Origin: Paludibacteraceae bacterium
GTDB taxonomy: Bacteria; Bacteroidota; Bacteroidia; Bacteroidales; Paludibacteraceae
Reading direction: 5' to 3'
DNA length: 64,000 bases
Assembly: GCA_017451525.1 (NCBI GenBank)
Contig: JAFTOD010000001.1
Location: 62,001-126,000, forward strand
Part shown: positions 19,494 to 28,067 of the stretch, one piece after another
Position numbering within the stretch: position 1 is the first letter of the stretch
How the letters are laid out: each line of letters opens with the position of its first letter
The notes under the pieces: generated by a model
What the model saw: the letters and a program-made list of their open reading frames with translations, nothing else
Databases searched by the model: none
Told to the model about the DNA's origin: nothing
Position numbers and translations under genes: made by a program

Positions 19494-20864
19494 TTATTCT
19501 TCAGTTTCGGGCTCATATACAAGTACATTCTTAATTTCCCATGTACCAGAGATTCCACCAGAAGTCGTATATCGGAATCCTATATAAATAGATTTTCCTT
19601 TATATTTAGACAAATCCAAATTGCCTGTAGTTTGGAATACCCAAGATGTTCCAGGCGGCACATTTAGTGTACCATCTTCATATTTGTTCCATTCCAAAGC
19701 CTCCCAAGTACATGTCGTAACATCACCCTTGTAATCAGTAGATACCAAAACTGTAGCTTCCTCGGTAAAGTTAGGCGCCTTGTTGAATGCTTGATCGAAG
19801 ATGAGTTGTGGGTTACGTGCTTTTTTCAGCTTAATGACAGGTGATACCAACCATGCTTCGCTGTCCCAACTTGCATTATCTTTGTACGCAGAGGCACACA
19901 TACCATATGAAGAAGAGTAATACCAAACATAGGTGAGTGGATCTTGCAATGTGACATTTTGAATAACGAACTTACCTTGTCCGTGTCCAAGGAATGGTTC
20001 AGAAAGATATGTAGAAGTATTCGCCTTCCATGTATTCTTTACTTCAAATGACATTGTTTCATCAGTAATTGTAGATAACATTATCCACTTACTACCATCA
20101 TAATTGAATTCGCCAAAAGCATTAGAACCTTTATCATTTTTATAGATTACACCATATTTAGCATCAACAGAAGCATATGGGAAACGATTTAAAAGATAGG
20201 TATTAAGAATGGTCTGTGGATCAACAATTTTCGTAGTTCCAATCGCCTTATAATCATTATTAGAGAGTGCTATCACATTGATCATCTCGCTTTGGAATAA
20301 AGCAAATGTACTATCTACATATTGATATACATAAGTGACTTCATCCGAGAAATTAACCACATATTTATATCCCTCTTTTTTCATACGATTGTCCACCAAC
20401 GTATCTAGTGCTGGAATAATTTCATCTACAGATGTATATGGCACTTTGGGATCTTTTACCGAGCGAATCGTTTGAAACTCACTAAAATATATAGGCATAT
20501 CTGCTGTGATACGATAAGTAACCTCGCATATTGTACCTTCTGATAAATTAGGATAGCGAGCAGTCATGAATGCGGGAATAAATAATTCTGGTGCAATCAA
20601 AGTATCAGCAAAATATTTGTCAGTCTTCAAATTTTGCAAACGTACATACACAGAAGAATCATTTTCAAAACTACCCATTGATAATGCAGTAGCCACATTA
20701 GTTGGATTGGATGCAATTGAGGCATAGTCTGCTTCTGTCAATGTATAAGCAAAATTACGCACGTCTTCTATCGTGGGTTCGTATCCCAACTGATTCTCGA
20801 GGTAGAAATTTTCGCATGCAGAAAATAACAATACGCAAGTAAGTATATAAACTATTTTTTTCAT
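19494..20864 (-). CDS. Lipoprotein with C-terminal choice-of-anchor/DUF5017-like domain
   Basis: 456 residues. Lipoprotein signal MKKIVYILTCVLLFSAC with Cys 17. The N-terminal part (about 30-280) is of unknown fold. The C-terminal 180 residues (YVWYYSSSYGMCASAYKDNASWDSEAWLVSPVIKL, LIFDQAFN, TVLVSTDYKGDVTTCTWEALEW, YIGFRYTTSGGISGTWEIKNVLVY) match the jelly-roll 'choice-of-anchor J'/DUF5017 class common in Bacteroidetes. It is last in an operon behind the TonB receptor (32-bp gap) and is probably the cell-surface partner of that receptor, as SusD-type lipoproteins are for SusC, though it is not SusD-like. Confidence 0.8.
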   Translation of the reverse strand: MKKIVYILTCVLLFSACENFYLENQLGYEPTIEDVRNFAYTLTEADYASIASNPTNVATALSMGSFENDSSVYVRLQNLKTDKYFADTLIAPELFIPAFMTARYPNLSEGTICEVTYRITADMPIYFSEFQTIRSVKDPKVPYTSVDEIIPALDTLVDNRMKKEGYKYVVNFSDEVTYVYQYVDSTFALFQSEMINVIALSNNDYKAIGTTKIVDPQTILNTYLLNRFPYASVDAKYGVIYKNDKGSNAFGEFNYDGSKWIMLSTITDETMSFEVKNTWKANTSTYLSEPFLGHGQGKFVIQNVTLQDPLTYVWYYSSSYGMCASAYKDNASWDSEAWLVSPVIKLKKARNPQLIFDQAFNKAPNFTEEATVLVSTDYKGDVTTCTWEALEWNKYEDGTLNVPPGTSWVFQTTGNLDLSKYKGKSIYIGFRYTTSGGISGTWEIKNVLVYEPETEE

Positions 20865-20896
20865 TGTTCAAAATTTTTAATGGTTCTACACATTGA

Positions 20897-23653
20897 TTAG
20901 AAATTAATCTTCAAACGGATATTATATGTCGTACCTTTTGAGAAATAGAAATATACGTTATCAGCATTCACGTCGGTGATAATCTCCGAAACGGTAGTAG
21001 GATTCCATGCTTTCTCAATATAGATTTGATTGAGTAGGTTGTTGATATTTCCAGATAGTACTGCATCCAGCTTACCAATTTGGAAGTGATATGAAGCACG
21101 CAAATCCATTGAACCTCCCATCGGAATTCGCCAAGGCTCAAGCAAGTTCATCTCCTTGCCTAAGCTAAGGTTGCTACCAGATAGTGAGTAGTATGCATAG
21201 TTGCGATCATATAGTGTATATTCTGCCCCAATGCGGAAACCCTTGAATGGCTTGAAAGTAACACCCAAGTTAGCTGTTGTTTGTGCAGAACCACCCACGT
21301 TGATACCTTTCATATTGATGAGTGCCCAACCATGATTTTCTGCACCAATGGTAGTAATCTCGCCATCCATTGTAAGTGGTTGACCATGTTGGTCGTAGAT
21401 GTATCCTATCACTGAGTCGCTATCCCATTTCCAATCACCAAGTGACAACATCGCAGAGATTTCTAACCAACGGGTAGGACGCGCCTTTACTTCGAATTCA
21501 ATACCCATGTGACGAGCATTTACACCCGTCATGTTCATAAAGTATTCTGTTTGAGCTGGGTCGCTAAGGGTAGAAGATTTGGTCATAGCTTTGTCCATCC
21601 ATTCGGTAAAGTAGCCATTAACAGCCACATTCACATACTCATTGTGGAAACCGTAACCAATTTCAGCGCTAGCCACTTTCTCATTCTTTGCATCCACATT
21701 CACTGCGTTGCTGACACTAGCATTCATAAATGCGCCTTTATCCAAGTTTGGTGCACGAGAAATGTAACCTACGTTCACAAATACGTTATTATGCTTGTTG
21801 ATCTCGTAGTTAGCACCTGCTTTAATTGTTCCACCTAAGAAGCCAAGCACGTCAGACTTGCTGTTAGCAGCATCGTAGTAGAAATAATCTACCTTCCAAT
21901 AGTGGTTGTAGTTGATTGATCCGTTAACGAATGCTGACCAATTGTTGCGATTATATTCTAATTGTGCGAATGCGCCTTCTTGTACGATAAAACCGTCATA
22001 GTTGCGATATGCTACATCACCAATGCTCAGTTTCTCAGTCTTCCATGCAGGATCCAATGCTGCGCTATTATTCAGAGGATCTACAGAAGAGCGAGTTGCA
22101 TCAATAAAGTACTCACCACCTAAAAGGTCAGAAATCACAGCCTTGTGTACGCCTTGATAGTAGCGCACATCAATACCAGCGTAGAAATCAAACATATCAG
22201 CAAACTTATTTGTATATGTTGATGTCACACCATACCAGTTATGGTCATTACGGTTTTCACAAATCACCAATTGTGAACCATAATAAGGTTGCTTCTCGCC
22301 ATCATATGCTTCAGCACTTGTATCATACATTGGATTGTTCTTGCTATTGATATCCATCACTGCACCATAATCAAATGTTCCATTTTCGCGACGGAAAGTA
22401 GTGGACAACACACCATAGTTAGCGCCATAGGTCAAGTCTGAATATTTATATTGTGAGCCATAACCAGGTTCTGCTGTACGTCCATAACCACGACCAAGAG
22501 ATACATAAGCTGTCGTGGAAAGAGATGACTTATGGTCAATTTGCCAAACATGGTTCAACGAAATTTGTGGTTTATGATACACATTGTAGTTCGCTGAGTT
22601 TTCATTACCCTCATTGTCATAACCATAGGTCGGATTATAGCGTGAGAAATGCATACCATCCTTCATATATTTGCGAACATTGTTCCACTCAGCCATAGTC
22701 AATCCACCACTACGTTGATAGTGTTCTTGTGGAGCACCGAAGGCAGTCAATGACAATTGATGATTCTCATTGATACGTTTTGCTATGTTGGCAAAGTAGT
22801 TATATCCAAAGAAACTAGTACCTTGAATATATCCTTCGCCCCAAGTGCGAGCCCCCATCAAGGTAATTGCCCATCCGTTGGACATTAAGCCAGTAGAAAC
22901 AGAAAATGCCACTTTGTTGTAGCCATTATCGCCCATTGCGTAAGAGAACGAACCACCTTTCTTAGCATCAATACCTTTAGTTACAATATTGATTGTACCA
23001 CCTACAGAAGGAGCACTCATCTTGCTGGCACCAAGACCACGTTGCGTTTGCATCACAGAGGTCACATCAGCCAATCCCTGCCAGTTGGACCAATACACTT
23101 TACCATTCTCCATACCATTCATAGGTACACCATTAATCATCATAGCGATATTGGTATTGTCGAAACCACGCATCCAAATCTCGCTATCTCCCCAGCCACC
23201 GCCACCGTGGTTAGCATGTACACCAGGAGTGTTTTTCAATACCTCTACGAACTCGCCTCCACCAATACGCTCTTCGATTTCAAGAGCAGTTACTTGGCTC
23301 ACAGCAATAGGAGTCTTGCGTTGTACTGCAATTTGACCAGTCACTGTAACGTCTTGCAAACCTACCGCTTCTGGTTTGAGTTCTACTGTTCCAAGGTTAG
23401 AGTGCTTACCAACTTTAATCTCTTGCGTCTCATAACCTACATAAGACAACTGCAATTTTGCTCCCTCTTGTACAGTCAGACTGAAATTACCATCAAAGTC
23501 AGTAACGACACCATTGGTTGTACCAACCTCAAGAATAGAAACACCAATCAGTGGTTCGTTGTTATCGGCATCAATAACAGTGCCACTGACGGTTTGTGCT
23601 GAGATGGCTATAGAAACCAATGCACAAAACAAAATTAAAAGTACTTTCTTCAT
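20897..23653 (-). CDS. TonB-dependent receptor with carboxypeptidase-regulatory-like domain
   Basis: 918 residues. Signal peptide at about 1-19, then an Ig-like CarboxypepD_reg domain (VSGTVIDADNNEPLIGVSILEVGTTNG..., SYVGYETQEI) and plug (TPIAVSQVTALEIEERIGG, IWMRGFDNTNIAMMINGVPMNGMENG, GGTINIVTKG). The 22-strand barrel follows and ends in an aromatic-rich strand (YFYFSKGTTYNIRLKINF). The ligand cannot be told from sequence. It sits 16 bp after the SGNH hydrolase stop, with the surface lipoprotein gene next, so the three probably form one uptake locus. It lacks the SusC-specific signature as far as I can see. Confidence 0.93.
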   Translation of the reverse strand: MKKVLLILFCALVSIAISAQTVSGTVIDADNNEPLIGVSILEVGTTNGVVTDFDGNFSLTVQEGAKLQLSYVGYETQEIKVGKHSNLGTVELKPEAVGLQDVTVTGQIAVQRKTPIAVSQVTALEIEERIGGGEFVEVLKNTPGVHANHGGGGWGDSEIWMRGFDNTNIAMMINGVPMNGMENGKVYWSNWQGLADVTSVMQTQRGLGASKMSAPSVGGTINIVTKGIDAKKGGSFSYAMGDNGYNKVAFSVSTGLMSNGWAITLMGARTWGEGYIQGTSFFGYNYFANIAKRINENHQLSLTAFGAPQEHYQRSGGLTMAEWNNVRKYMKDGMHFSRYNPTYGYDNEGNENSANYNVYHKPQISLNHVWQIDHKSSLSTTAYVSLGRGYGRTAEPGYGSQYKYSDLTYGANYGVLSTTFRRENGTFDYGAVMDINSKNNPMYDTSAEAYDGEKQPYYGSQLVICENRNDHNWYGVTSTYTNKFADMFDFYAGIDVRYYQGVHKAVISDLLGGEYFIDATRSSVDPLNNSAALDPAWKTEKLSIGDVAYRNYDGFIVQEGAFAQLEYNRNNWSAFVNGSINYNHYWKVDYFYYDAANSKSDVLGFLGGTIKAGANYEINKHNNVFVNVGYISRAPNLDKGAFMNASVSNAVNVDAKNEKVASAEIGYGFHNEYVNVAVNGYFTEWMDKAMTKSSTLSDPAQTEYFMNMTGVNARHMGIEFEVKARPTRWLEISAMLSLGDWKWDSDSVIGYIYDQHGQPLTMDGEITTIGAENHGWALINMKGINVGGSAQTTANLGVTFKPFKGFRIGAEYTLYDRNYAYYSLSGSNLSLGKEMNLLEPWRIPMGGSMDLRASYHFQIGKLDAVLSGNINNLLNQIYIEKAWNPTTVSEIITDVNADNVYFYFSKGTTYNIRLKINF

Positions 23654-23669
23654 ATTGTATAATTATTTT

Positions 23670-24869
23670 TTAATATCCTTTGATGAAATCCACGAAACGC
23701 TCCCAAAGCGATTTCTTGCGAACAATATTGTATGAAGGAGTCAAATCATAATCCACATCGGTATCGTCCAACGCCTCCTTAATCTTGACCTCAAGCAAGT
23801 CTGCATATGCACGGAAACCATAATCCGTCAAATGCACACCATCCACCGTGCCTTCCATCTCTGGGCCCACTTGTCCTTCATAAGTCATGTAATACAAGCC
23901 TTTAGGATTCTCTGCCAAGTGTTGCTCATAGCCACGACGGAAAGCAGCATTCTTCTTGGGCAAGTACTCTGCAAAGTAGCTATCATGACGAGTGTATGGA
24001 TACATAATGCCCTCTACCATGATGATAGGTACTTCAGGACGCAAGGTACGAAGTATGTTGATAAAATCATAAGTGGCTGTATCACAACGGTCTTCGGTGC
24101 AGTTTGGCACAGGGTCTATCACATAGCAGATAGCATCTTCGATGCTTGCCAATGCTTCTGCAATGTAGAAATCCATACGTGCATTGCCTGAAGTAGCCAA
24201 GTTTACGCACTCCAAATTGTATTCGCGTTGAATCATTGCGCTTGGCACCATACCCACGCGACTAGCACAACCGCCTTGTTGGATACTTGTACCATAAATC
24301 ACTATCTTGCCCATCTTGCGAGGGTTTTCTACTTGTGGTTGAGTAAGCTCGGCAGTAGAATCCACTCCGATTTGCAACCAATTGATACCATCATACAATG
24401 GCAAGTAAATCATATATTCATGCATCTCACCATCCAAATTCTCCACATAGAGTTTCGACTGAATAGAGTCTGCCACTAATCCTTTCTCTTGAGGACGAGC
24501 CGTATTCACGTGCTCCCATACGTTTCTTTCTTCGTTAAGGTAGTATAGATCAGTACCTTTGATACCGGTCATTGCCATATGTTGCATATGGAAATTATTC
24601 TTCAAGTTGTATTGAGCCGCAATGCGTTTGCTATTGGTAGCAAAGCGTACCGCAATACCTGCTGAATGATTGTATAGCCATGCTTGTTCTTCGCGGCAAC
24701 TATCCATAAATGCCTGAGGAAGACGGGTATAAGGTTCTGTAGTATTGTCCCATCCTTTGTTGATAATTTGGAACTTCGTTGCATCTTCATAGCGGAAGCC
24801 TGGCAATTCGGCTGCCGACATAGAAATGGTGGAAAGTACAGCCACCAACAGAATCATGGTCTTTTTCAT
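23670..24869 (-). CDS. Secreted SGNH/GDSL-type hydrolase
   Basis: 399 residues with a signal peptide (MKKTMILLVAVLSTISMSAA). The N-terminal jelly-roll-like part (LPQAFMDSCREEQAWLYNHSAGIAVRFATNSKRIAAQYNL) resembles the SGNH_N module. The catalytic domain has IVIYGTSIQQGGCASR near 190-205 (nucleophile Ser), NLATSGNARMD (block II), IDPVPNC and DGVHLTDYGFRAYADLL (Asp/His). Likely an esterase acting on an acylated glycan. A Lys/Trp-rich tail follows. First gene of the operon with the TonB receptor; I could not find a -7 box in front of it. Confidence 0.85.
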   Translation of the reverse strand: MKKTMILLVAVLSTISMSAAELPGFRYEDATKFQIINKGWDNTTEPYTRLPQAFMDSCREEQAWLYNHSAGIAVRFATNSKRIAAQYNLKNNFHMQHMAMTGIKGTDLYYLNEERNVWEHVNTARPQEKGLVADSIQSKLYVENLDGEMHEYMIYLPLYDGINWLQIGVDSTAELTQPQVENPRKMGKIVIYGTSIQQGGCASRVGMVPSAMIQREYNLECVNLATSGNARMDFYIAEALASIEDAICYVIDPVPNCTEDRCDTATYDFINILRTLRPEVPIIMVEGIMYPYTRHDSYFAEYLPKKNAAFRRGYEQHLAENPKGLYYMTYEGQVGPEMEGTVDGVHLTDYGFRAYADLLEVKIKEALDDTDVDYDLTPSYNIVRKKSLWERFVDFIKGY

Positions 24870-24931
24870 ATTTTTATAGATTTATTTTTTGATTATTCAT
24901 CCTGAGCATGCGCGCACGCGCGTGCATATAT

Positions 24932-24977
24932 AAAAAAAGGAATAAGGTGCCTTGCCATTTGGCAGGAACACCTTATT
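24932..24977 (-). terminator. Terminator of infC-rpmI-rplT
   Basis: AATAAGGTG (24941-24949) pairs with CACCTTATT (24969-24977) around a CTTGCC/GGCAGG inner stem, followed on the minus strand by a seven-T run. A GC-alternating palindrome (GCATGCGCGCACGCGCGTGC) lies just beyond. Confidence 0.85.
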
Positions 24978-24993
24978 TCGCTTTTTCTTCACA

Positions 24994-25347
24994 TTAGAGA
25001 GAATGCTTTGCTTGTTCAACGATAGCTTTGAACGCTGCTGGTTGGTTCATTGCCAAGTCTGCGAGGACTTTGCGGTTGATTTCGATACCAGCTTTCTTCA
25101 ATGCACCCATCAATTGGCTGTAGCTGAGACCCTCCAAACGCGCAGCAGCGTTGATACGTTGGATCCAGAGAGCACGGAAGGTGCGTTTTTTGTTCTTACG
25201 ATCGCGATAAGCATACTGGAGACCTTTCTCCCATGTGTTTTTGGCAACTGTCCAAACGTTTGCACGGCCACCAAAATTGCCTCGTGTGAGGCTCAAAATC
25301 TTCTTACGACGGTTGCGCGAAGCAACGTGATTGACTGATCTTGGCAT
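24994..25347 (-). CDS. rplT: Ribosomal protein bL20
   Basis: 117 residues of normal length: [65 protein letters not shown] and [20 protein letters not shown]. It binds 23S rRNA early in 50S assembly. Last gene of the conserved infC-rpmI-rplT operon; 34 bp after rpmI. Confidence 0.98.
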   Translation of the reverse strand: MPRSVNHVASRNRRKKILSLTRGNFGGRANVWTVAKNTWEKGLQYAYRDRKNKKRTFRALWIQRINAAARLEGLSYSQLMGALKKAGIEINRKVLADLAMNQPAAFKAIVEQAKHSL

Positions 25348-25381
25348 AGTTTTACTAGTTTAAAAATTTGGTGGTTAATAA

Positions 25382-25579
25382 TTAACGGAGAACCAACATT
25401 TCGCGAACACTGCGCAAGTTTGTTGAATCTACCAATGCAACGTGAGTCAAGTTGCGTTTTTGTTTTTTAGTCTTCTTTGTCAGAATGTGACTCTTGTAAG
25501 CGTGTTTACGCTTGATTTTGCCCGTTCCGGTAAGAGCGAATCTTTTTTTAGCACCGGAATTAGTCTTTACCTTTGGCAT
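25382..25579 (-). CDS. rpmI: Ribosomal protein bL35
   Basis: 65 residues: [44 protein letters not shown], the standard basic bL35. Located between infC and rplT, as expected. No Shine-Dalgarno is visible. Confidence 0.98.
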   Translation of the reverse strand: MPKVKTNSGAKKRFALTGTGKIKRKHAYKSHILTKKTKKQKRNLTHVALVDSTNLRSVREMLVLR

Positions 25580-25644
25580 TTTGTTAATAATTTAAATTGT
25601 TAATATTGATTTTAAGTCTCAGGCAGCCATTGGTGGCCCTACGA

Positions 25645-26202
25645 CTATTTCTTTGGAGCTATGTTTACAATCATGCGTTTGCCTTCCAATTTTGGCATCG
25701 CTTCTACTTTGCCATACTCTTCTAGGTCATTCGCAAAACGCGCTAACAGCAACTCACCTTGGTCTTTGAACAAAATACTACGACCACGGAAGAATACATA
25801 TGCCTTCACCTTGTTGCCGTCTTTCAAAAACTCTTGCGCGTGCTTCAACTTAAAGTTGTAATCGTGCTCATCAGTCTGAGGTCCAAAACGAATCTCCTTT
25901 ATCACAACCTTGGCAGAGTTCGCTTTGATTTCTTTTTCCTTGCGTTTCTTTTGATAGAGGAATTTTTGATAATCCAAAATACGGCACACAGGTGGTACAG
26001 CATTGGCTGATATTTCTACTAAGTCCAAGTTCATGTCATCCGCCATGCGCATTGCTGCTTCATACGAATAGATACCTTGCTCTACATTGTCGCCTACAAG
26101 GCGCACTTCTTTAACGCCACGTATTGCATCGTTGATGCGGTTGGGCATTTCTTTTTCTACGCGGCCACGACGTTGTTGTGGGCCTTTTTGTGGATTTGCT
26201 AT
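25645..26202 (-). CDS. infC: Translation initiation factor IF-3, apparent ATA start
   Basis: 185 residues if started at ATA 26202; the first ATG (26148) would give 167 and remove the N-terminal tail. Evidence for ATA: AGGAGG at 26211-26216 is 8 nt upstream, an in-frame TAG lies 5 codons before it, and no ATG, GTG or TTG occurs until 26148 ([17 protein letters not shown] lies between). IF-3 autoregulates through a rare start codon in E. coli (AUU), so this is credible. Domains: N-terminal [18 protein letters not shown]..., [23 protein letters not shown], and C-terminal [41 protein letters not shown] strong Shine-Dalgarno is itself rare in this window. Confidence 0.93.
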   Translation of the reverse strand: MANPQKGPQQRRGRVEKEMPNRINDAIRGVKEVRLVGDNVEQGIYSYEAAMRMADDMNLDLVEISANAVPPVCRILDYQKFLYQKKRKEKEIKANSAKVVIKEIRFGPQTDEHDYNFKLKHAQEFLKDGNKVKAYVFFRGRSILFKDQGELLLARFANDLEEYGKVEAMPKLEGKRMIVNIAPKK

Positions 26203-26210
26203 AGTTTTAT

Positions 26211-26247
26211 CCTCCTAATTAATAATGAAAAACGCGTTCCGAACGCG
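26211..26247 (-). promoter_or_regulatory. infC leader: hairpin plus T-run and Shine-Dalgarno
   Basis: The minus-strand leader has CGCGTT/AACGCG (26233-26247) directly followed by five T's (26228-26232), then AGGAGG (26216-26211). The hairpin has the layout of a small intrinsic terminator and could act as an attenuator for the infC operon. Confidence 0.6.
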
Positions 26248-26277
26248 ACGCGTGCACACACGCTCGCAATTCAGCGT

Positions 26278-26286
26278 GCAAAGGTA
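26278..26286 (-). promoter_or_regulatory. -7 box for infC-rpmI-rplT
   Basis: TACCTTTGC on the minus strand, about 70 nt before the leader Shine-Dalgarno. Confidence 0.8.
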
Positions 26287-26410
26287 CTACATTTTTCTCA
26301 ATCTGCAAAATATTTTCAGTAAAAAAATGTAATTTTTCTTAAAATTGCTTAAGGTAAAAGAAAAAATCACATATTCTTCTATTTTTTTTGGTAGGAAGAA
26401 AAAAAAATCG

Positions 26411-26419
26411 TACCTTTGC
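26411..26419 (+). promoter_or_regulatory. -7 box for OB-fold lipoprotein
   Basis: TACCTTTGC, 53 bp before ATG 26473; rules out the upstream in-frame start at 26416. Confidence 0.8.
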
Positions 26420-26472
26420 AAGCAAAATTGAATCGATTGTATTTAACAAACATTTTTAATATTTTAACTAAC

Positions 26473-27753
26473 ATGAAACTAAACAAAATTTTTGCAGCAT
26501 TTATGCTAATTGCAGCAGTTGCATTTACTGCCTGCGAGGAAAAAAACCCACCAGTAGGTCCTGATGGTCCTGGTAATGGTCAAGACACCACACAAAATGG
26601 TGACACTACTCAAGTTGTAGATCCTATTGCTCCTGACACCGCAGGTTGGAATATTCCAGCAGGCGCGTTGACAGTTGCTCAAGCACGTGAGAAATGTGCA
26701 GCATTGGAGAGCGGTGCTACCACTGGAGAAAAGTTCTATGTAATGGGTTGGGTAAAGAAGATTCACAGCAAACACGCTGACGGTGTAGCTAAGTTTGGAA
26801 ATGCACAATTCTACATGGAAGATGTGAAGGGTGCTAATTCACATGATGACTTCATGGCATACCAAGTATATGGTCCTAACGGCAAACAGATTACAGACCC
26901 TGCAGTTGTTGCAGAAGGTGACTTTGTGGTAGTATATGGCGAATTGACCAACTACAATGGTACTTTTGAAACAGTAGGCAAAGGTGCGGCATACATCTGG
27001 AAATCTACCAACCCATTGCTCGCTAATAGCGACAACTCAGGCAACAACACTGATATCACCTATGAAGATGGAGAAATCTCTGTAGCCGCAGCTTTAGAGA
27101 TGGGCGCAAACCTCGCTTCTGGCGATACCACAGACTATATCAAAGTGCGTGGCAAAGTGAAGTATGTAAAGACTGTTAGCCTCAGCTATGGTAATGCACA
27201 ATTCTATATCACAGACGATGGAAACAACGAGCTCTACTGCTACAACATCAAAGGTGTTGACGGTGAGAAGTTCGTTAGTGGCGAACAATTGGTAGAAGGC
27301 GATATCGTAACTGTTGAAGCGCGCCTGTACAACTATGCTAGTGCAGATGGCGACTTGCTTGAGCTTATCAAAGGTAACCTTACACGCACAACCAACACAT
27401 TCGATCCTTCACAAGCGACTGGACCAAAAGAAGTAACCGTAGCAGAAGCATATGCTGAAGGTAGCCTACTTGGTCAAGGTGAGACTTCTTCGGGTCAATA
27501 TAAAGTTACGGGTGTAGTTACAGAAGTTACAGAAGCTAGTACATCTTATGGTAACCTCACTTTCAACATCAAAGACGAGGATGGTACACAAGAAATGATT
27601 TGCTACCGTCTTTATTATTTGGAGAATAAAAAGTACACCGAAGATGATCCTGCATTGGAAATTGGCGATATTGTTACTATCGTTGCACAAATCAAGAACC
27701 ATTACGGTGATATTGAGTTCGTTAGCGGTTATTTGACAGAGCACATCAAATAA
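26473..27753 (+). CDS. Lipoprotein with three OB-fold-like (DUF6359-type) repeats
   Basis: 426 residues from ATG 26473. Lipoprotein signal MKLNKIFAAFMLIAAVAFTAC with Cys 21, then a Gly/Asp/Thr-rich linker (GPDGPGNGQDTTQNGDTTQ). Three repeats follow, each beginning with TVAQA/SVAAA/TVAEAYAEG and containing a VxGxVxxVxxxxxxYGNxxFYIxDxxG...DxVxVxxxLxNYxG pattern (about 75-195, 205-310, 325-420). This is the OB-type fold of Bacteroidetes DUF6359/DUF5689 surface proteins, often found with extracellular nucleases. The role is unknown, probably binding. It is monocistronic, with its own promoter and terminator. Confidence 0.8.
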   Translation: MKLNKIFAAFMLIAAVAFTACEEKNPPVGPDGPGNGQDTTQNGDTTQVVDPIAPDTAGWNIPAGALTVAQAREKCAALESGATTGEKFYVMGWVKKIHSKHADGVAKFGNAQFYMEDVKGANSHDDFMAYQVYGPNGKQITDPAVVAEGDFVVVYGELTNYNGTFETVGKGAAYIWKSTNPLLANSDNSGNNTDITYEDGEISVAAALEMGANLASGDTTDYIKVRGKVKYVKTVSLSYGNAQFYITDDGNNELYCYNIKGVDGEKFVSGEQLVEGDIVTVEARLYNYASADGDLLELIKGNLTRTTNTFDPSQATGPKEVTVAEAYAEGSLLGQGETSSGQYKVTGVVTEVTEASTSYGNLTFNIKDEDGTQEMICYRLYYLENKKYTEDDPALEIGDIVTIVAQIKNHYGDIEFVSGYLTEHIK

Positions 27754-27778
27754 TTTTATAAAATCAACATTCACATTG

Positions 27779-27809
27779 AGGAGTCTCATTGCGAGACTCC
27801 TTTTTTATT
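27779..27809 (+). terminator. Terminator of OB-fold lipoprotein gene
   Basis: GGAGTCTC/GAGACTCC stem with loop ATTGC, followed by six T's. Confidence 0.9.
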
Positions 27810-27947
27810 TTGCTAAAAGCGAATGCGCATCCTAAATTAAAATAAACTTGATTTAATTTAAGTAAGTGTATAAATAGTGAATAATAGGATTTTTTTACTT
27901 TTTTTGGTAAAAATGCAAATAAATTTGGTCATGTCAATAAAAAGTAG

Positions 27948-27956
27948 TAACTTTGC
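27948..27956 (+). promoter_or_regulatory. -7 box for PpiD-like gene
   Basis: TAACTTTGC; gives a leader of about 105 nt that includes the heptamer run at 27993-28013. Confidence 0.75.
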
Positions 27957-27992
27957 AGGCTTTTTGGTGTAAAATCTCAATATTCAATAAGA

Positions 27993-28013
27993 GGTTAAAG
28001 GTCAAAGGCACGT
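27993..28013. repeat. Heptamer run GGTTAAA in the PpiD leader
   Basis: GGTTAAA, GGTCAAA, GGCACGT. The same family precedes the D-lactate dehydrogenase-like gene and pyrK. Confidence 0.55.
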
Positions 28014-28067
28014 AATTATAGATGAATTAATGCGAAAATATAGCGAATAAAATAACAAAATAATATT

